The position numbers were made by a program, and so were the translations under genes. The notes beneath the pieces are model-generated. The model saw only the letters and a list, made by a program, of their open reading frames with translations. It was not told where the DNA came from and searched no databases. From Azorinus chamasolen (lineage: Eukaryota; Mollusca; Bivalvia; Cardiida; Solecurtidae), in the NCBI GenBank assembly GCA_963576725.1, contig OY755239.1, forward strand, positions 60,357,453 to 60,421,452: a stretch of DNA of 64,000 bases, given 5' to 3'. Shown piece after piece: positions 22,601 through 33,089 of this stretch (position 1 is its first letter; each line of letters starts with the position of its first letter).

Positions 22601-24469
22601 TCCCCCGAGAAAATATGTCTAATGTCTAATTAGACAATATTTAGACATTTTTCCCGTTCCAACAAATTGTCTAACGTCTAAATTAGACACTTGTTAGACA
22701 TTTTTTCCGTCTTGATAGAAATGTCTAATGTCTAATTAGACAATATTTAGACAGTTTTGCCGTTTCGGAAAATTGTCCAACGTCGAAATTAGACACTTTT
22801 AGACACTTTTTCCGACTTGAGAAAAAATGTCTAATGTCTAATTAGACAATATTTGAACATTTTTCCCGTTCCGAAAAATTGTCTAACGTCGAAATTAGAC
22901 ACTTTTTTGGACACTTATTTCGACTTGATTGAAATGTTTAATGTCTAAATTGGACATTATTTAGACATTTTCCAGTTTAGGCAAATTGTCTAACCTCTAA
23001 ATTAGACACTTTTTAGACACTTTTTCCGACTTGATAGAAATGTCTAATGTCTAATTTAGACATTACCTAGACATTTTTCCCGTTCCGGAAAACTGTCTAA
23101 CGTCGTAATAAGACACTTTTTAGACACTTTTTCCGACTTGAGAAAAAATGTCTAATGTCTAATTAGACAATATTTAGACATTTTTCCCGTTCCGGCAAAT
23201 TGTCTAACGTCTAAATTATACACTTGTTAGACAATTTTTCCGACTTGATAGAAATGTCTAATGTCTAATTAGACAATATTTAGACATTATTACCGTTCCC
23301 GAAAATTGTCCAACGTCGAAATTAGACACTTTTTAGACAATTTTTTCGACTTGATAGAAATGTCTAATGTCTAAATTGGACATTATTTAGACATTTTTCC
23401 AGTTTCGGCATATTGTCTAACATCTAAATTAGACACTTTTTAGACATTTTTTCCGACTTGATAGAAATGTCTAATGTCTAATTTAGACATTATTTAGACA
23501 TTTTTGTCGTTCTGTCAAATTGTCTAACGTCTATATAAGACACTTGTTAGACACTTTTTTTCTGACTTGAGAGAAATGTCTAATGTCTAAATTGGACAAT
23601 ATTTAGACTTTTTACCCGTTCGGACAAGTTGTCCAACGTCTAAATTAGACACTTGTAAGACAATTTTTTTCGAATTTATAGGACTGTCTAATGTCTAAAT
23701 TGGACAATATTTAGACATTTTTCCCGGTTTGGGAAATTGTCTAACGTCTAAATTCGACATGTTTTAAACATTTTTTCCGACTTGATAGATATATCTTATG
23801 TCTAAATTGGACAATATTTAGACATTTTTCCCGGTCCGGCAAATTGTCTTATGTCTTAATTAGACACTTGTACGACATGTTTTTCCGAATTGATAGAAGT
23901 GTCTAATGTCTAAATTGAACAATATTTAGACAATTTCCCCTGTCGGGCAAATTGTCCAACGTCGAAATTAGACACTTGTTAGACATTTTTTCGAACTTGA
24001 TAGAAATGTCTAATGTCTAAATTAGACAATATTTAGACATTTTTCTCGGTCCGGCAAATTGTCTAACGTCTAAATTAGACACTTGTTAGACACTTTTTTC
24101 CAACTTGATAGAAGTGTCTAATGTCTAAATTAGACAATATTTAGACATTTTTCTCGGTCCGGCAAATTGTCTAACGTCTAAATTCGACACGTTTTAAACA
24201 TTTTTTCCGACTTGATAGATATGTCTTATGTCTAAATTAGACAATATTTAGACATTTTTCCCGGTCCGGCAAATTGTCTTATGTCTTAATTAGACACTTG
24301 TACGACATGTTTTTCCGAATTGATAGAAGTGTCTAATGTCTAAATTGGACAATATTTAGACAATTTCCCCTGTCGGGCAAATTGTCCAACGTCGAAATTA
24401 GACACTTGTTAGACATTTTTTCGAACTTGATGGAATGTCTAATGTCTAAATTAGACAATATTTAGACAT
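22601..24469 (-). repeat. Right arm, part 2: diverged satellite without GC blocks
   Basis: Monomers with mixed CCCGTTCCGG, CCAGTTTAGG, CCCGGTCCGG and CCCCTGTCGGG segments. A multi-monomer stretch with CGACATGTTTTAAACA and CTTGTACGACATG at about 23.75-24.0 kb is repeated at about 24.18-24.42 kb. Confidence 0.85.
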
Positions 24470-25735
24470 TTTTCTCGGTCCGGCAAATTGTCTAACGTCT
24501 AAATTAGACACTTGTTAGACACTTTTTTCCAACTTGATAGAAGTGTCTAATGTCTAAATTAGACAATATTTAGACATTTTTCTCGGTCCGGCAAATTGTC
24601 TAACGTCTAAATTAGACACTTGTTAGACACTTTTTTCCAACTTGATAGAAGTGTCTAATGTCTAAATTAGACAATATTTAGACATTTTTCTCGGTCCGGC
24701 AAATTGTCTAACGTCTAAATTAGACACTTGTTAGACACTTTTTTCCAACTTGATAGAAGTGTCTAATGTCTAAATTAGACAATATTTAGACATTTTTCTC
24801 GGTCCGGCAAATTGTCTAACGTCTAAATTAGACACTTGTTAGACACTTTTTTCCAACTTGATAGAAGTGTCTAATGTCTAAATTGGACAATATTTAGACA
24901 TTTTTCTCGGTCCGGCAAATTGTCTAACGTCTAAATTAGACACTTGTTAGACACTTTTTTCCAACTTGATAGAAGTGTCTAATGTCTAAATTAGACAATA
25001 TTTAGACATTTTTCTCGGTCCGGCAAATTGTCTAACGTCTAAATTAGACACTTGTTAGACACTTTTTTCCAACTTGATAGAAGTGTCTAATGTCTAAATT
25101 AGACAATATTTAGACATTTTTCTCGGTCCGGCAAATTGTCTAACATCTAAATTAGACACTTGTTGGACACTTTTTTCCAACTTGATAGAAGTGTCTAATG
25201 TCTAAATTAGACAATATTTAGACATTTTTCTCGGTCCGGCAAATTGTCTAACGTCTAAATTAGACACTTGTTAGACACTTTTTTCCAACTTGATAGAAGT
25301 GTCTAATGTCTAAATTAGACAATATTTAGACATTTTTCTCGGTCCGGCAAATTGTCTAACGTCTAAATTAGACACTTGTTAGACACTTTTTTCCAACTTG
25401 ATAGAAGTGTCTAATGTCTAAATTAGACAATATTTAGACATTTTTCTCGGTCCGGCAAATTGTCTAACGTCTAAATTAGACACTTGTTAGACACTTTTTT
25501 CCAACTTGATAGAAGTGTCTAATGTCTAAATTAGACAATATTTAGACATTTTTCTCGGTCCGGCAAATTGTCTAACGTCTAAATTAGACACTTGTTAGAC
25601 ACTTTTTTCCAACTTGATAGAAGTGTCTAATGTCTAAATTAGACAATATTTAGACATTTTTCTCGGTCCGGCAAATTGTCTAACGTCTAAATTAGACACT
25701 TGTTAGACACTTTTTCCAACTTGATAGAAGTGTCT
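24470..25735 (-). repeat. Right arm, part 3: homogeneous 108-bp array
   Basis: About 12 near-identical copies with the segment TTTCTCGGTCCGGCAAATTG. The phase returns exactly at 24481, 25021 and 25561, that is 5 x 108 bp each time. Only scattered single-base differences are seen, which points to recent expansion or conversion. Confidence 0.95.
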
Positions 25736-25922
25736 AATGTCTAAAATTGGACAAAATTTGGACAATTTCCCCCGTCTGGCAAATTGTCCAACGTCTAAAT
25801 TAGACACTTTTTCGACGTTATGGAAAAAAGCTGCATTGTCTAACGTCGAAATTGAACATTTGTTGAACATTATGGAAAAAGCTGTATTGTCTAATGTCTA
25901 AAATTGGACATTTAGACACTTT

Positions 25923-25968
25923 CTGTCGAAGGTCTAAAAGTCTAATGTCGTGCAAACTTCACGGACCT
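25923..25968 (-). repeat. Terminal inverted repeat, right
   Basis: CTGTCGAAGGTC... to ...CTTCACGGACCT, the complement of the left end except for one base. Confidence 0.85.
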
Positions 25969-25977
25969 CATTTAGCT
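25969..25977 (+). repeat. 9-bp target duplication, right (CATTTAGCT)
   Basis: Exact match to 8022-8030, immediately outside the right inverted end. Confidence 0.8.
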
Positions 25978-26373
25978 TGAGTTTTGAAACTGTAGTAGGT
26001 GAGGTGAAACATTCTGTAAAAATCATTTGCTCAGCAGGCTAAAGGTTAATGGTCCACAAAAAAAGTATTAAGAAATGACGTAGCATACGCCATTAATCAA
26101 ATAGTTATTGGATATTTAAAATAATAATTTCATCTCGTATGAAAGGGGATGCAGCGTAATTATGCAGAAAAAAGAATTGACTAAATTTACTTAGCCGTTT
26201 AGGCAAACCTTTCACGTCCGTATTGAATAGTTGTGTTTACTTCCTTAGTTCGTCAGGTACGATTGATATAATTAACTCTATCAGTGCCGGGAACCAGTCA
26301 CTAATGTCCTTTGCAAACAGTGTAGACCCAGATAAGAGGACCACTAGAAGAGCCCTCTCATCAGCGTCTATCC

Positions 26374-26600
26374 TTTATTAACTAGAGAAAAGGAACGTTT
26401 TAGAAATTTGTAGTTTGAAACCATTGTGATATAGAGGATATGTTGCTCGTTGTCTTTTAAGATCACATGTTCCTAAACGAGCCTTAGAAACTGTCATTAA
26501 GCGAGCCTTGGCGAGTTTAATAACATGTTCTTGGTGAGTTTAGGAACATGTGATCTTAAAAAACAACGAGCATCAGATGCTTTTTGTCACATAGCTAAAA
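26374..26600 (+). mobile_element. Degraded family E remnant holding foldback M
   Basis: Starts at the internal E motif TTAACTAGAGAAAAGGAAC and reaches AAACCATTGTGATATAGAG. There a foldback (26445-26571) replaces the hairpin tip, followed by GCTTTTTGTCACATAGC. Just upstream, a family J-like piece (GCAAACAGTGTAGACCC at about 26311) abuts it. Confidence 0.5.
26445..26571. repeat. Family M foldback
   Basis: Arms GCTCGTTGTCTTTTAAGATC... and ...GATCTTAAAAAACAACGAGC, about 34 bp each with few mismatches. The loop of about 60 bp contains two near-repeats of CGAGCCTTRG. Confidence 0.7.
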
Positions 26601-26739
26601 AAGTATATTGACATGTAAACATCGGTTTCCATGGTTTGACGTCATATATGACGCATGACGTCATATATGTTCTAAAGTGATCTTACACGTGGTACAGATA
26701 CGGGAATCTTAACCCGTTGTTCTAACTCGGAGATAAGGG

Positions 26740-26867
26740 AAGTAAAGGGATGTGAGAAAAATAGAGCATTTGCTCCTATAGGAGCAAATGCTCTATTTAT
26801 CACAATGGTTTCACAAAGTGACCTTTACAGAGTCGTCAAAAGTCGTCAATATGAGAGAATGGGTTAA
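26740..26867 (+). mobile_element. Family E MITE, 5' shortened
   Basis: Perfect stem AATAGAGCATTTGCTCC-TATA-GGAGCAAATGCTCTATT, then TATCACAATGGTTTC and the end ATGAGAGAATGGGTTAA. The TTAA is shared with F sequence TTAAGCGGCCATTG, so the E copy sits at the left TTAA of an F element. Confidence 0.75.
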
Positions 26868-27010
26868 GCGGCCATTGATTAATTGAAGCTGTGGGTGCTT
26901 AATGCAGGGCAAAAGTAATGCAGGAAGATCCTATAGGAGCTTTCTGCATTACTTTTGACCTGTATTAAGCTACCACCTGCCTTACGGACCAATAATTAGA
27001 CATAACTCAC
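26864..27010 (+). mobile_element. Family F MITE, ends missing
   Basis: TTAAGCGGCCATTGATTAAT, stem GGGTGCTTAATGCAGGGC with TTTCTGCATTACTTTTGACC, apex AGATCCTATAGGAGCT. The right terminus decays around TAGGTCTGGTTGG. Confidence 0.65.
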
Positions 27011-27464
27011 GCTAGGTCTGGTTGGATAGTTGAATAGTCCATTTAAAAATTCAGAGTTGGTAAGGTTAACGATTGTCAGGCATGCTTTCGTAGAGGATTC
27101 TCATCTATCTACAGACAGCATCTTTATTATGCACATACTCACAACAAGGACGCTATACCGAATTAAATATATGTATTTTAATTAAGTGGTCGCAATAGAA
27201 CACCCTGCTGTGGGTATGCACTCACACATGAAGTTTCAAGTTAATACATATTTTGCATCAGCAAAAGGTTTAAATTAACGGCGTCTGTTGCTGATGCACA
27301 ATGAATTAAAAGTCACTCCCAAATGTAACTGACAGATCAATTAGATTAACCGTTACGTGCTTAAGAGTTGCAGCTTGTAAACTTACTCTTAGTGCAGTTG
27401 CGTGCCAAACTAACTGACACTAGTTAATAAATTCTCTAAAAGTGCGTAAGACAGTTTGTTTGAT
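27011..27464. other. No recognised feature
   Basis: A single-copy-looking, AT-rich interval between an F fragment and a dispersed repeat. No coding or repeat signal that I trust. Confidence 0.35.
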
Positions 27465-27524
27465 TATGTCTCCCCCAAAATACTGGGGAGACATATTGTT
27501 TTTGTGTGTGCCGTCCGTCCGTCC

Positions 27525-27558
<34 letters not shown>

Positions 27559-27611
27559 ATGCCTGTCTGTCTGTCTGTCTATCTGCCTGCCTGCCTGCCT
27601 GCCTGCCGGCC

Positions 27612-27647
<36 letters not shown>

Positions 27648-28025
27648 CGTCCGCTCGTCCGTACATGTACGTCTGTCCCATTTACTTTGTCCGCGTGGGT
27701 TCTTTTGGTCGAATTTTGATGAAACGTCATAGGATTGATCAGCACTATGCCTAGTTGTGCATATCTTATTCCTGTTCCGGTTCGATGATTGTCTGCAGAG
27801 TTATGGGACTTTGAAATTTTACTCGGTAACTATTGTCTGGGCGGTTTCGCACTAAACCGTTGGTCGGATTTACCTGAAACTTAATAGGATTGACCAGCAT
27901 CATGCCTAGTTATGCACATTTTATTCCTGTTCCGATTAGATTATTTTCTGCAGAGTTATGAGACTTAAATTTTACGTAGAAAATTTTGTCCGCGTGGTGG
28001 GGGTGGGGGAAACATCGGTTTTTGT
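27465..28025 (+). repeat. Dispersed bivalve-type repeat with a CTGT microsatellite
   Basis: Opens with TACTGGGGAGACATATTG, then (CCGT)n/(CTGT)n tracts. Two copies of a segment of about 165 bp follow (TGAAACGTCATAGGATTGAT...GCAGAGTTATGGGACTT and TGAAACTTAATAGGATTGAC...GCAGAGTTATGAGACTT), each ending near TTGTCYGSGYGG. I recall similar dispersed repeats from bivalves, but could not search. Confidence 0.6.
27519..27658 (+). repeat. CCGT/CTGT/CCTG tetranucleotide microsatellite
   Basis: Runs of CCGT, CTGT and CCTG with interruptions. Open frames of 81-96 codons in five frames on both strands come only from the 4-bp repeat. Confidence 0.95.
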
Positions 28026-28259
28026 ATCAAAAACAGTTCTAGTTTCTTTTGTAGGAAGTCTAAACAGGCCTTTGTAAGCAGGGGAAATTACTAAACGGAT
28101 GTGTATGTTCACAGTCACCCATTACCTCGTGAATATTTATGTAAGGAATACATGTAATAACATCATTTGCTTAATCCTCATACTGACTGCTTCCGATTTG
28201 TGATTCTATTTGTGAATACCACATACAGGTACATGTACATATCTTTAGAAATTGAAATA

Positions 28260-28378
28260 CAGTAAAACCTCTCTATAATGACCACTAAATTACATCAAAT
28301 ATTTTGTGTTAAAGGCAGGTGGCTGCTTAAAGCAAGGTGAAAATAAAACAGAACGCTCCTAATTCTGTTACTTACTGA
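28260..28378 (+). mobile_element. Left half of a family F2 MITE
   Basis: TA-CAGTAAAACCTCTCTATAA, AAAGGCAGGTGGCTGCTTAA, AACAGAACGCTCCTAATTCTG. The palindrome collapses at the apex and the right half is absent. The intact counterpart is at 43927-44131. Confidence 0.7.
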
Positions 28379-29204
28379 AGGTGATTGCCACGGCTCTTTC
28401 ACCACCTGGGACTTTGGATCGTGGAAGAAGGTTGAGGTTGCTAACTTTATTTTGTTTTAGAAATAGATTCGGTTAATGATGCCACTAATGATGATGCACA
28501 CAGGTGGATTAATGCGTTCATCTAGGCTAGATAAATACCGTTCTTTAAGTAATTACAGACTCTGCACAAACAAAAACTACATTCTATATGCTTTAAAGTG
28601 TATTCAAGTTGCTATCTTCATATCAATATAAATATGAATTAATTCTTACGCGCAATGATTGTTTCATAGTACTCCGAACGCGCTTCTGACATTTTCCGGC
28701 GGTCATCCACAGACATCTTACATGTAGCAGTGCTGTTATGGTTGTTTTGCATTTTATGTACAAGTTAATAGTGATTTCCAATAAAAGTTACTTGGAAATT
28801 TTCAATAATTGTTCTTCTCCTCCACGTTCACTTATTCTTTTCAAACATTATAATCGCCTAAAAAATGCAATCAGACCAAGGCTCCAATTCATTGCAGTAT
28901 ATCTAAATAGCATCGCCTCCGAATTCACTAACAAAAAGACACAACCATAAAGTATATTGAATGAAATTGTAGATCTACCTTTTGTTTAAGTCATGCCCTT
29001 TGCACGCCAATCTGCTAGTATAATAATAACCAACCTTCATAGAGCTAGTTCATTGTACTATAAAATCTCCAAACATTGAATTTAATATGGCAAAGATTTA
29101 ATACCATTATTGTTTTGTACATTATGGCAATATTTGAATGCCGCTGAATATCTTTTTAAAGAAATTTCTTGTTTTAGTTCAAACCACTTTGAGTAAATTT
29201 ACTA
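28379..29204. other. No recognised feature
   Basis: AT-rich interval; a 70-codon frame (28738-28950) has no recognisable features. No repeat family seen. Confidence 0.35.
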
Positions 29205-29372
29205 AAAGGGAACATTTACTAGAGAACAGATTTTTTTTTTAGAATTATGTAATATTGAAACCATTGTGATAAATAGAGCATTTGCTCCATAGAAGCAAAT
29301 GCTCTATTTACCACAATGGTTTCAAAACGTGACTTTTACAGAGGAGTAGAAAGGTGTATTTATGGAGGAAAT
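29205..29372 (+). mobile_element. Family E hairpin with a family A-like right end
   Basis: The left flank and stem are E (GGGAACATTTACTAGAGAAC, GAGCATTTGCTCC-ATA-GAAGCAAATGCTC). After GTGACTTTTACAGAGG the sequence reads AGTAGAAAGGTGTATTTATGGAGGAAA, which is the family A 3' flank rather than the E flank (GTCAAAAGGCGTCAATATGA). Confidence 0.6.
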
Positions 29373-29644
29373 CTGCCAGATTGATGCAAATTAGAACACT
29401 CGAATCTCATGTTGGATGTACATTTCAATGCAACACTATATACTAAATGACTTATGAAACTTTTGAATGCTGAAACTTGAAATTGGAATTAATCATCATT
29501 GTTTAAAGATATAGTTTATTTAGTATGCAAGGATATTATTTGCTAGACGATATTGAATGACAAAAAATGCAGATCCTGAACAGAGGACCCGTGTAGGAGT
29601 ACACTGACCGGGGGCTAAACTGTTTGCAAATGTCAGATAAATAG

Positions 29645-30000
29645 AGGATCTTACATGAGTGTTCATTACAAATAGTTTTTATGAAGTGAGTTTACTATAG
29701 CTTCAGCGAGTGTCGTATTCATAATAGTAAACGAGTTTCATAAAAACAATTTGTAATGAGAATGTAAGATTCTTTTTATCACACAAGCCTTAAATATGCC
29801 ATAGACAATGAAACAGGCTATAGCTGATGACTGTTTCTGCCATTCCTTACACACATTGTAGTAATACAACGGACGACGCACATGGAGCGCTACGATTGGC
29901 TAACGCTTAAATGAGCGCTACGATTGGCTAACGATTGCTAATTTGCATAAAAATGCACTAGTGCATTTTCGCGATTTACGGCACTCGGTTACGGCACTCA
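29645..30000 (+). repeat. Family N foldback
   Basis: Arms GATCTTACATGAGTGTTCAT...GTTTTTATGAA and TTCATAAAAACAATTTGTAA...GTAAGATTC enclose about 45 bp. The right flank (ATGCCATAGACAATGAAACA, GCTACGATTGGCTAACG) recurs at 40490-40745. Confidence 0.6.
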
Positions 30001-30418
30001 CACAAGCCGGATTATGTGATAAAACTTCTTTCTCAAATTCAAAGGGTTGGTATTACTTATAGTTTATATTTAAAAAACCAAGCGGAGCGCCATCGGTGCG
30101 CTGCATTACGTTCCAAAAATTTCAAAACATAAACTATGATTGATGTACCGTTTGCAATACATATATTCCGTTTTGTCAGCAATTTGCGAGAAAATATGTC
30201 ACATACACCAACCATTCAAGGCCAAGGTAAGTGGGCAGAGTGTGCCGTTAATGGTTTGATTTAGCAACCGAAGTCAATTGAAGGGAAACATAATGTGCAC
30301 ACAAAATCCAAAGTGGCAAATTTTACAATCGGTCTTCTCTCACGATGGAGAACTTTATAAGGAAACATTTTTAAAAGACGTTGAGGATGTCAACATACAA
30401 CACTGCACATTGTCTCAA

Positions 30419-30658
30419 TTAACCCTTTCCCCCGAATAAACGCATTTGCAAACAGTGTAGACCCATATCTGACGGCTCCTGTAGGAGCCGTCTGATCAGG
30501 GTCTGCTCGGTTTGCTAGTGAAATTTGATAGATCGGTTTCTTTACTGTCTAAAATGGCTACAATGTTCTACCTTCCATATTTCATTATTACTATTTTGTC
30601 CATGACTATTCAGTAGGTATTGAAATTTGGAATAAACATAGAACAGGGAAAGGATTAA
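30419..30658 (-). mobile_element. TTAA hairpin MITE, family B
   Basis: TTAACCCTTTCCCCCGAAT start; hairpin TGACGGCTCCTGTAGGAGCC; long B flank AATGGCTACAATGTTCTACC...GGAATAAACATAGAACAG. Ends GGGAAAGGATTAA, sharing TTAA with the C copy that follows. Confidence 0.85.
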
Positions 30659-30900
30659 CCCTTTCACCGCCACAGTCGCGTAAATCCACCACGACAAATA
30701 GTGCAGTCCCAGATCAGACGCCGCCTTTTCAAGGCGGCGTCTGATCAGGGACTTCACTATTTGTCCCAATCTCTAGTTCTATATATGTGCTTTATTCCTT
30801 TGAAATTTGCATTTATTTATCTCATTTCCTTATTTTACTGAATAATTTAACAAACTTGGATTGCAGACGACAATTAGAAATTTGACGCCGAAAGGGTTAA
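30655..30900 (+). mobile_element. TTAA hairpin MITE, family C, best copy
   Basis: Ends TTAACCCTTTCACCGCC and GACGCCGAAAGGGTTAA. Perfect stem GATCAGACGCCGCCTT-TT-CAAGGCGGCGTCTGATC within GTGCAGTCCC / GGGACTTCAC. Confidence 0.9.
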
Positions 30901-31039
30901 TGAGGCCTAGATACAACGCAGCTCTATTCTGAATCAATAAAAGACAACGAGTGCAAGGAAAATAGGGCAGATGGTGTCTCTCACGGTATGAGCTGTTTGT
31001 TTCATAATTATCGCTTATGATCTCAACAGATGTCCATAT

Positions 31040-31275
31040 AAGATGCGTACATTAAAACATTTTCAGGAACAACTTCTTTACTTCTCCACCAAACCCTATG
31101 TTGTGAACAACTTCTTTACTTCTCCACCAAGCCCTATGTTGTGACCACTCTTTAGAATCGTCTCTTCGAGACAATTCTAAAGAGCATCACAAAATAGGGT
31201 TTGGTGGTGAAATGACGATTTTAGTATTACAGTACGCACGTTTATCTGTAGCTCTGATTTTTAGATAAGTCAGAT
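31040..31275 (+). mobile_element. Family K hairpin element
   Basis: TTAAAACATTTTCAGGAAC, a duplicated segment AACTTCTTTACTTCTCCACC (31071 and 31106, period 35 bp), stem CTTTAGAATCGTCTCTTCGA / GAGACAATTCTAAAG, then GGGTTTGGTGGTGAAATGAC and TACGCACGTTTATCTG. Confidence 0.7.
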
Positions 31276-31501
31276 CTTAATCTCGACCTTCCCAGTACTT
31301 TATCCCGTTAATTACGTAAGACTTCTGGCAACATCACATTTTTAGAGTAAACATAAATATAATATTTTGTAGATTTTTACGCTTCTTTCCTTAATTCACA
31401 GATGTATACCTGGTTACATAGTTCAGTGTCAAACAGTATTGACCCTTTTAATATTTGCCTTTTGTTTTATTTGTCTGCTATGTACAACATTGACTCAAAT
31501 A

Positions 31502-31751
31502 TTAACCCTTCGCTTGCTTTGCACGTCAATATACCTACGTGTCAATAATGAAGACCCAGATGAGACAGCTCCTACAGGAGCTGTCTCATCAGGGTCTGCA
31601 CTATTTACAAGTTGATTGTGCAACCAATGCACTCCATAGCAGTGATTGCACAGCGAAATACTTGTACACAGTGAAGATATATGTAATTATACAACAGGGC
31701 ATGGGTAAAGAAGGAGATATGTATTTTAAAATTCAGCAAGAGAAGGGTTAG
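31502..31751 (+). mobile_element. TTAA hairpin MITE, family G
   Basis: TTAACCCTTCGCTTGCTTTG to AGCAAGAGAAGGGTTAG. Stem GATGAGACAGCTCC-TACA-GGAGCTGTCTCATC. Very similar to the 3965 copy, with a mutated last base of TTAA. Confidence 0.9.
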
Positions 31752-33073
31752 AATATAGATTGTGTAAATCCATCAGCCGCTAACAGTGTGGATACAGATC
31801 AGACGATGAGTTATGACTCATTTATTCTAGAACCATTCTGCGGTGTTCGTAATCTCTACAGAGCGGTTGACTGCTAGCAGTGGTTTCATGGATCACATGG
31901 TACAGAGTTGGGTCGGCGGACTGTCTATCGTGAATTTATCCAGTATGCATGAGCAACTTATTCCGCCCAAATTGACTTAATCCGCTCTCATTACCTGAAC
32001 CAAATCGAATAATATCGAATAACATGTTTATTTTCTCTAAATCTAGCCGAAAGGGAGCTCTCCTATTGGCCAACAAGTACGGAAATGGTAATATACTATT
32101 TTCCAAGTAATATTTCCCGTTATTGGTTTATATTGTGTAATTACCGTTATTACTTTTGGGTTTCTTTTGGGGGAAAAAGCGGAGATTATATCATTGGCTT
32201 ATAGTTCATGTAAACAGTTTTAGAGGACAAATTTCACCTGTACATTATTCACGATGTTCTGACGTAACTTTGGTACATCCATACATCAAGATGTTGCTAG
32301 CGCTGAAAAATATATGATGTTAATATGTAATGCTTTTTTTCCAAAAGTGAACAATATGTGACATTTTGGGTCGAAATGGGGTACATGTATTTTGGTATGG
32401 ACAATCGAACTAGTTCTGAAATGAACAGTCTGCTCGGAAGTTGCTACACCAATGTAGAATACACCCCTGCATAGATACATGTCTTAAGCGGCCATATACT
32501 TATTGAACACAAGAGTCTTAAAAAAGAAGCTTGACCTGTTTAAAGTTTGGAATATTCCATTTGAAAATCCAGAGTTGTAAGGGTCAAACAGGGAAATGGT
32601 TCAATTGTGACACTTGGAAAGTGTTTGGCAATAAAGAATAAAATCAATTAACAATTAAGTACCAACTTTGACAATTTTAGGGAAATAATTATACTAAATA
32701 CTTTAATGGTTAATTAATGTAGTTAACTAAAATTTTTGCATTTAACCTCGATATTTTATTCCTGTGTTCAATTATGGCTTTCAGCTACATGCGTATTTTC
32801 AGTTTGTAATTAAATATTACGAGTTATGTGATTCTGATGGTTTGTTTGATATGGTTTGTAAAGCGTCTGTCCAGTAGTACATTTAATCCTAGGAACCCTC
32901 TGAACAGGGTCTGCACTATTTTACCTTCAGAATCATTTAGCAAAGTAGTTTAAAGGGTAGGTTCTGTTGAAGTGCAACTGTCGTTTTTATTAATAAATAT
33001 ATACGTTGCAGCATGTCAGACACCAGGTGGCCCTCCAAACGGATTGAACTGTTACACATACAGACACATTAGC
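31752..33073. other. Mostly unassigned; weak MITE debris
   Basis: Contains half-hairpin debris near 31790 (AACAGTGTGGATACAGATCA) and near 32870-32940 (GAACAGGGTCTGCACTATTT). The rest is AT-rich with no family that I recognise. Confidence 0.35.
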
Positions 33074-33089
33074 TACAGTAGAACATCTC

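Larger units (their letters stand above)
8031..25968. mobile_element. 17.94-kb foldback satellite element
   Basis: Terminal inverted repeats of 46 bp start A[A/G]GTCCGTGAAG and differ at a single position. They are flanked by a 9-bp direct repeat. Inside are two opposed tandem arrays of a roughly 108-bp AT-rich unit built from GTCTAA/TTAGAC motifs. The left arm (to about 14.14 kb) reads ...AAGTCGGAAAAAGTGTC; the right arm (from about 14.3 kb) reads the complement ...GACACTTTTTCCGACTT. No transposase is visible, so it would be non-autonomous. A 9-bp duplication with long inverted ends is compatible with a Mutator-like (MULE) or foldback transposon, but the superfamily is unproven. Confidence 0.8.
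7902..26049. mobile_element. TTAA MITE split by the 18-kb foldback element
   Basis: Outer boundaries are perfect 17-bp inverted ends, TTAACCTTTAGCCTGCT (7902-7918) and AGCAGGCTAAAGGTTAA (26033-26049). Only 7902-8030 and 25969-26049 belong to it, about 200 bp when rejoined, which is normal MITE size here. The left part keeps one arm of a family D-like stem (GCAAACAGTTTGGATCC then GATGAGACGCCGAG). So the host is a D-like TTAA element, and the large palindrome is an insertion in it. Confidence 0.85.

Noticed and set aside
8031..25968. CRISPR-like array
   Set aside because: Repeats are contiguous or alternate with constant blocks; no unique spacers; animal genome context.
7902..26049. Treating the full 18.1 kb as one piggyBac-type element
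   Set aside because: The inner 46-bp inverted ends with their own 9-bp duplication show two separate elements.
27436..27754. Several open frames of 81-96 codons (Cys/Leu/Ser/Val or Arg/Gln/Thr/Asp repeats)
   Set aside because: Produced by the CTGT microsatellite in all frames.
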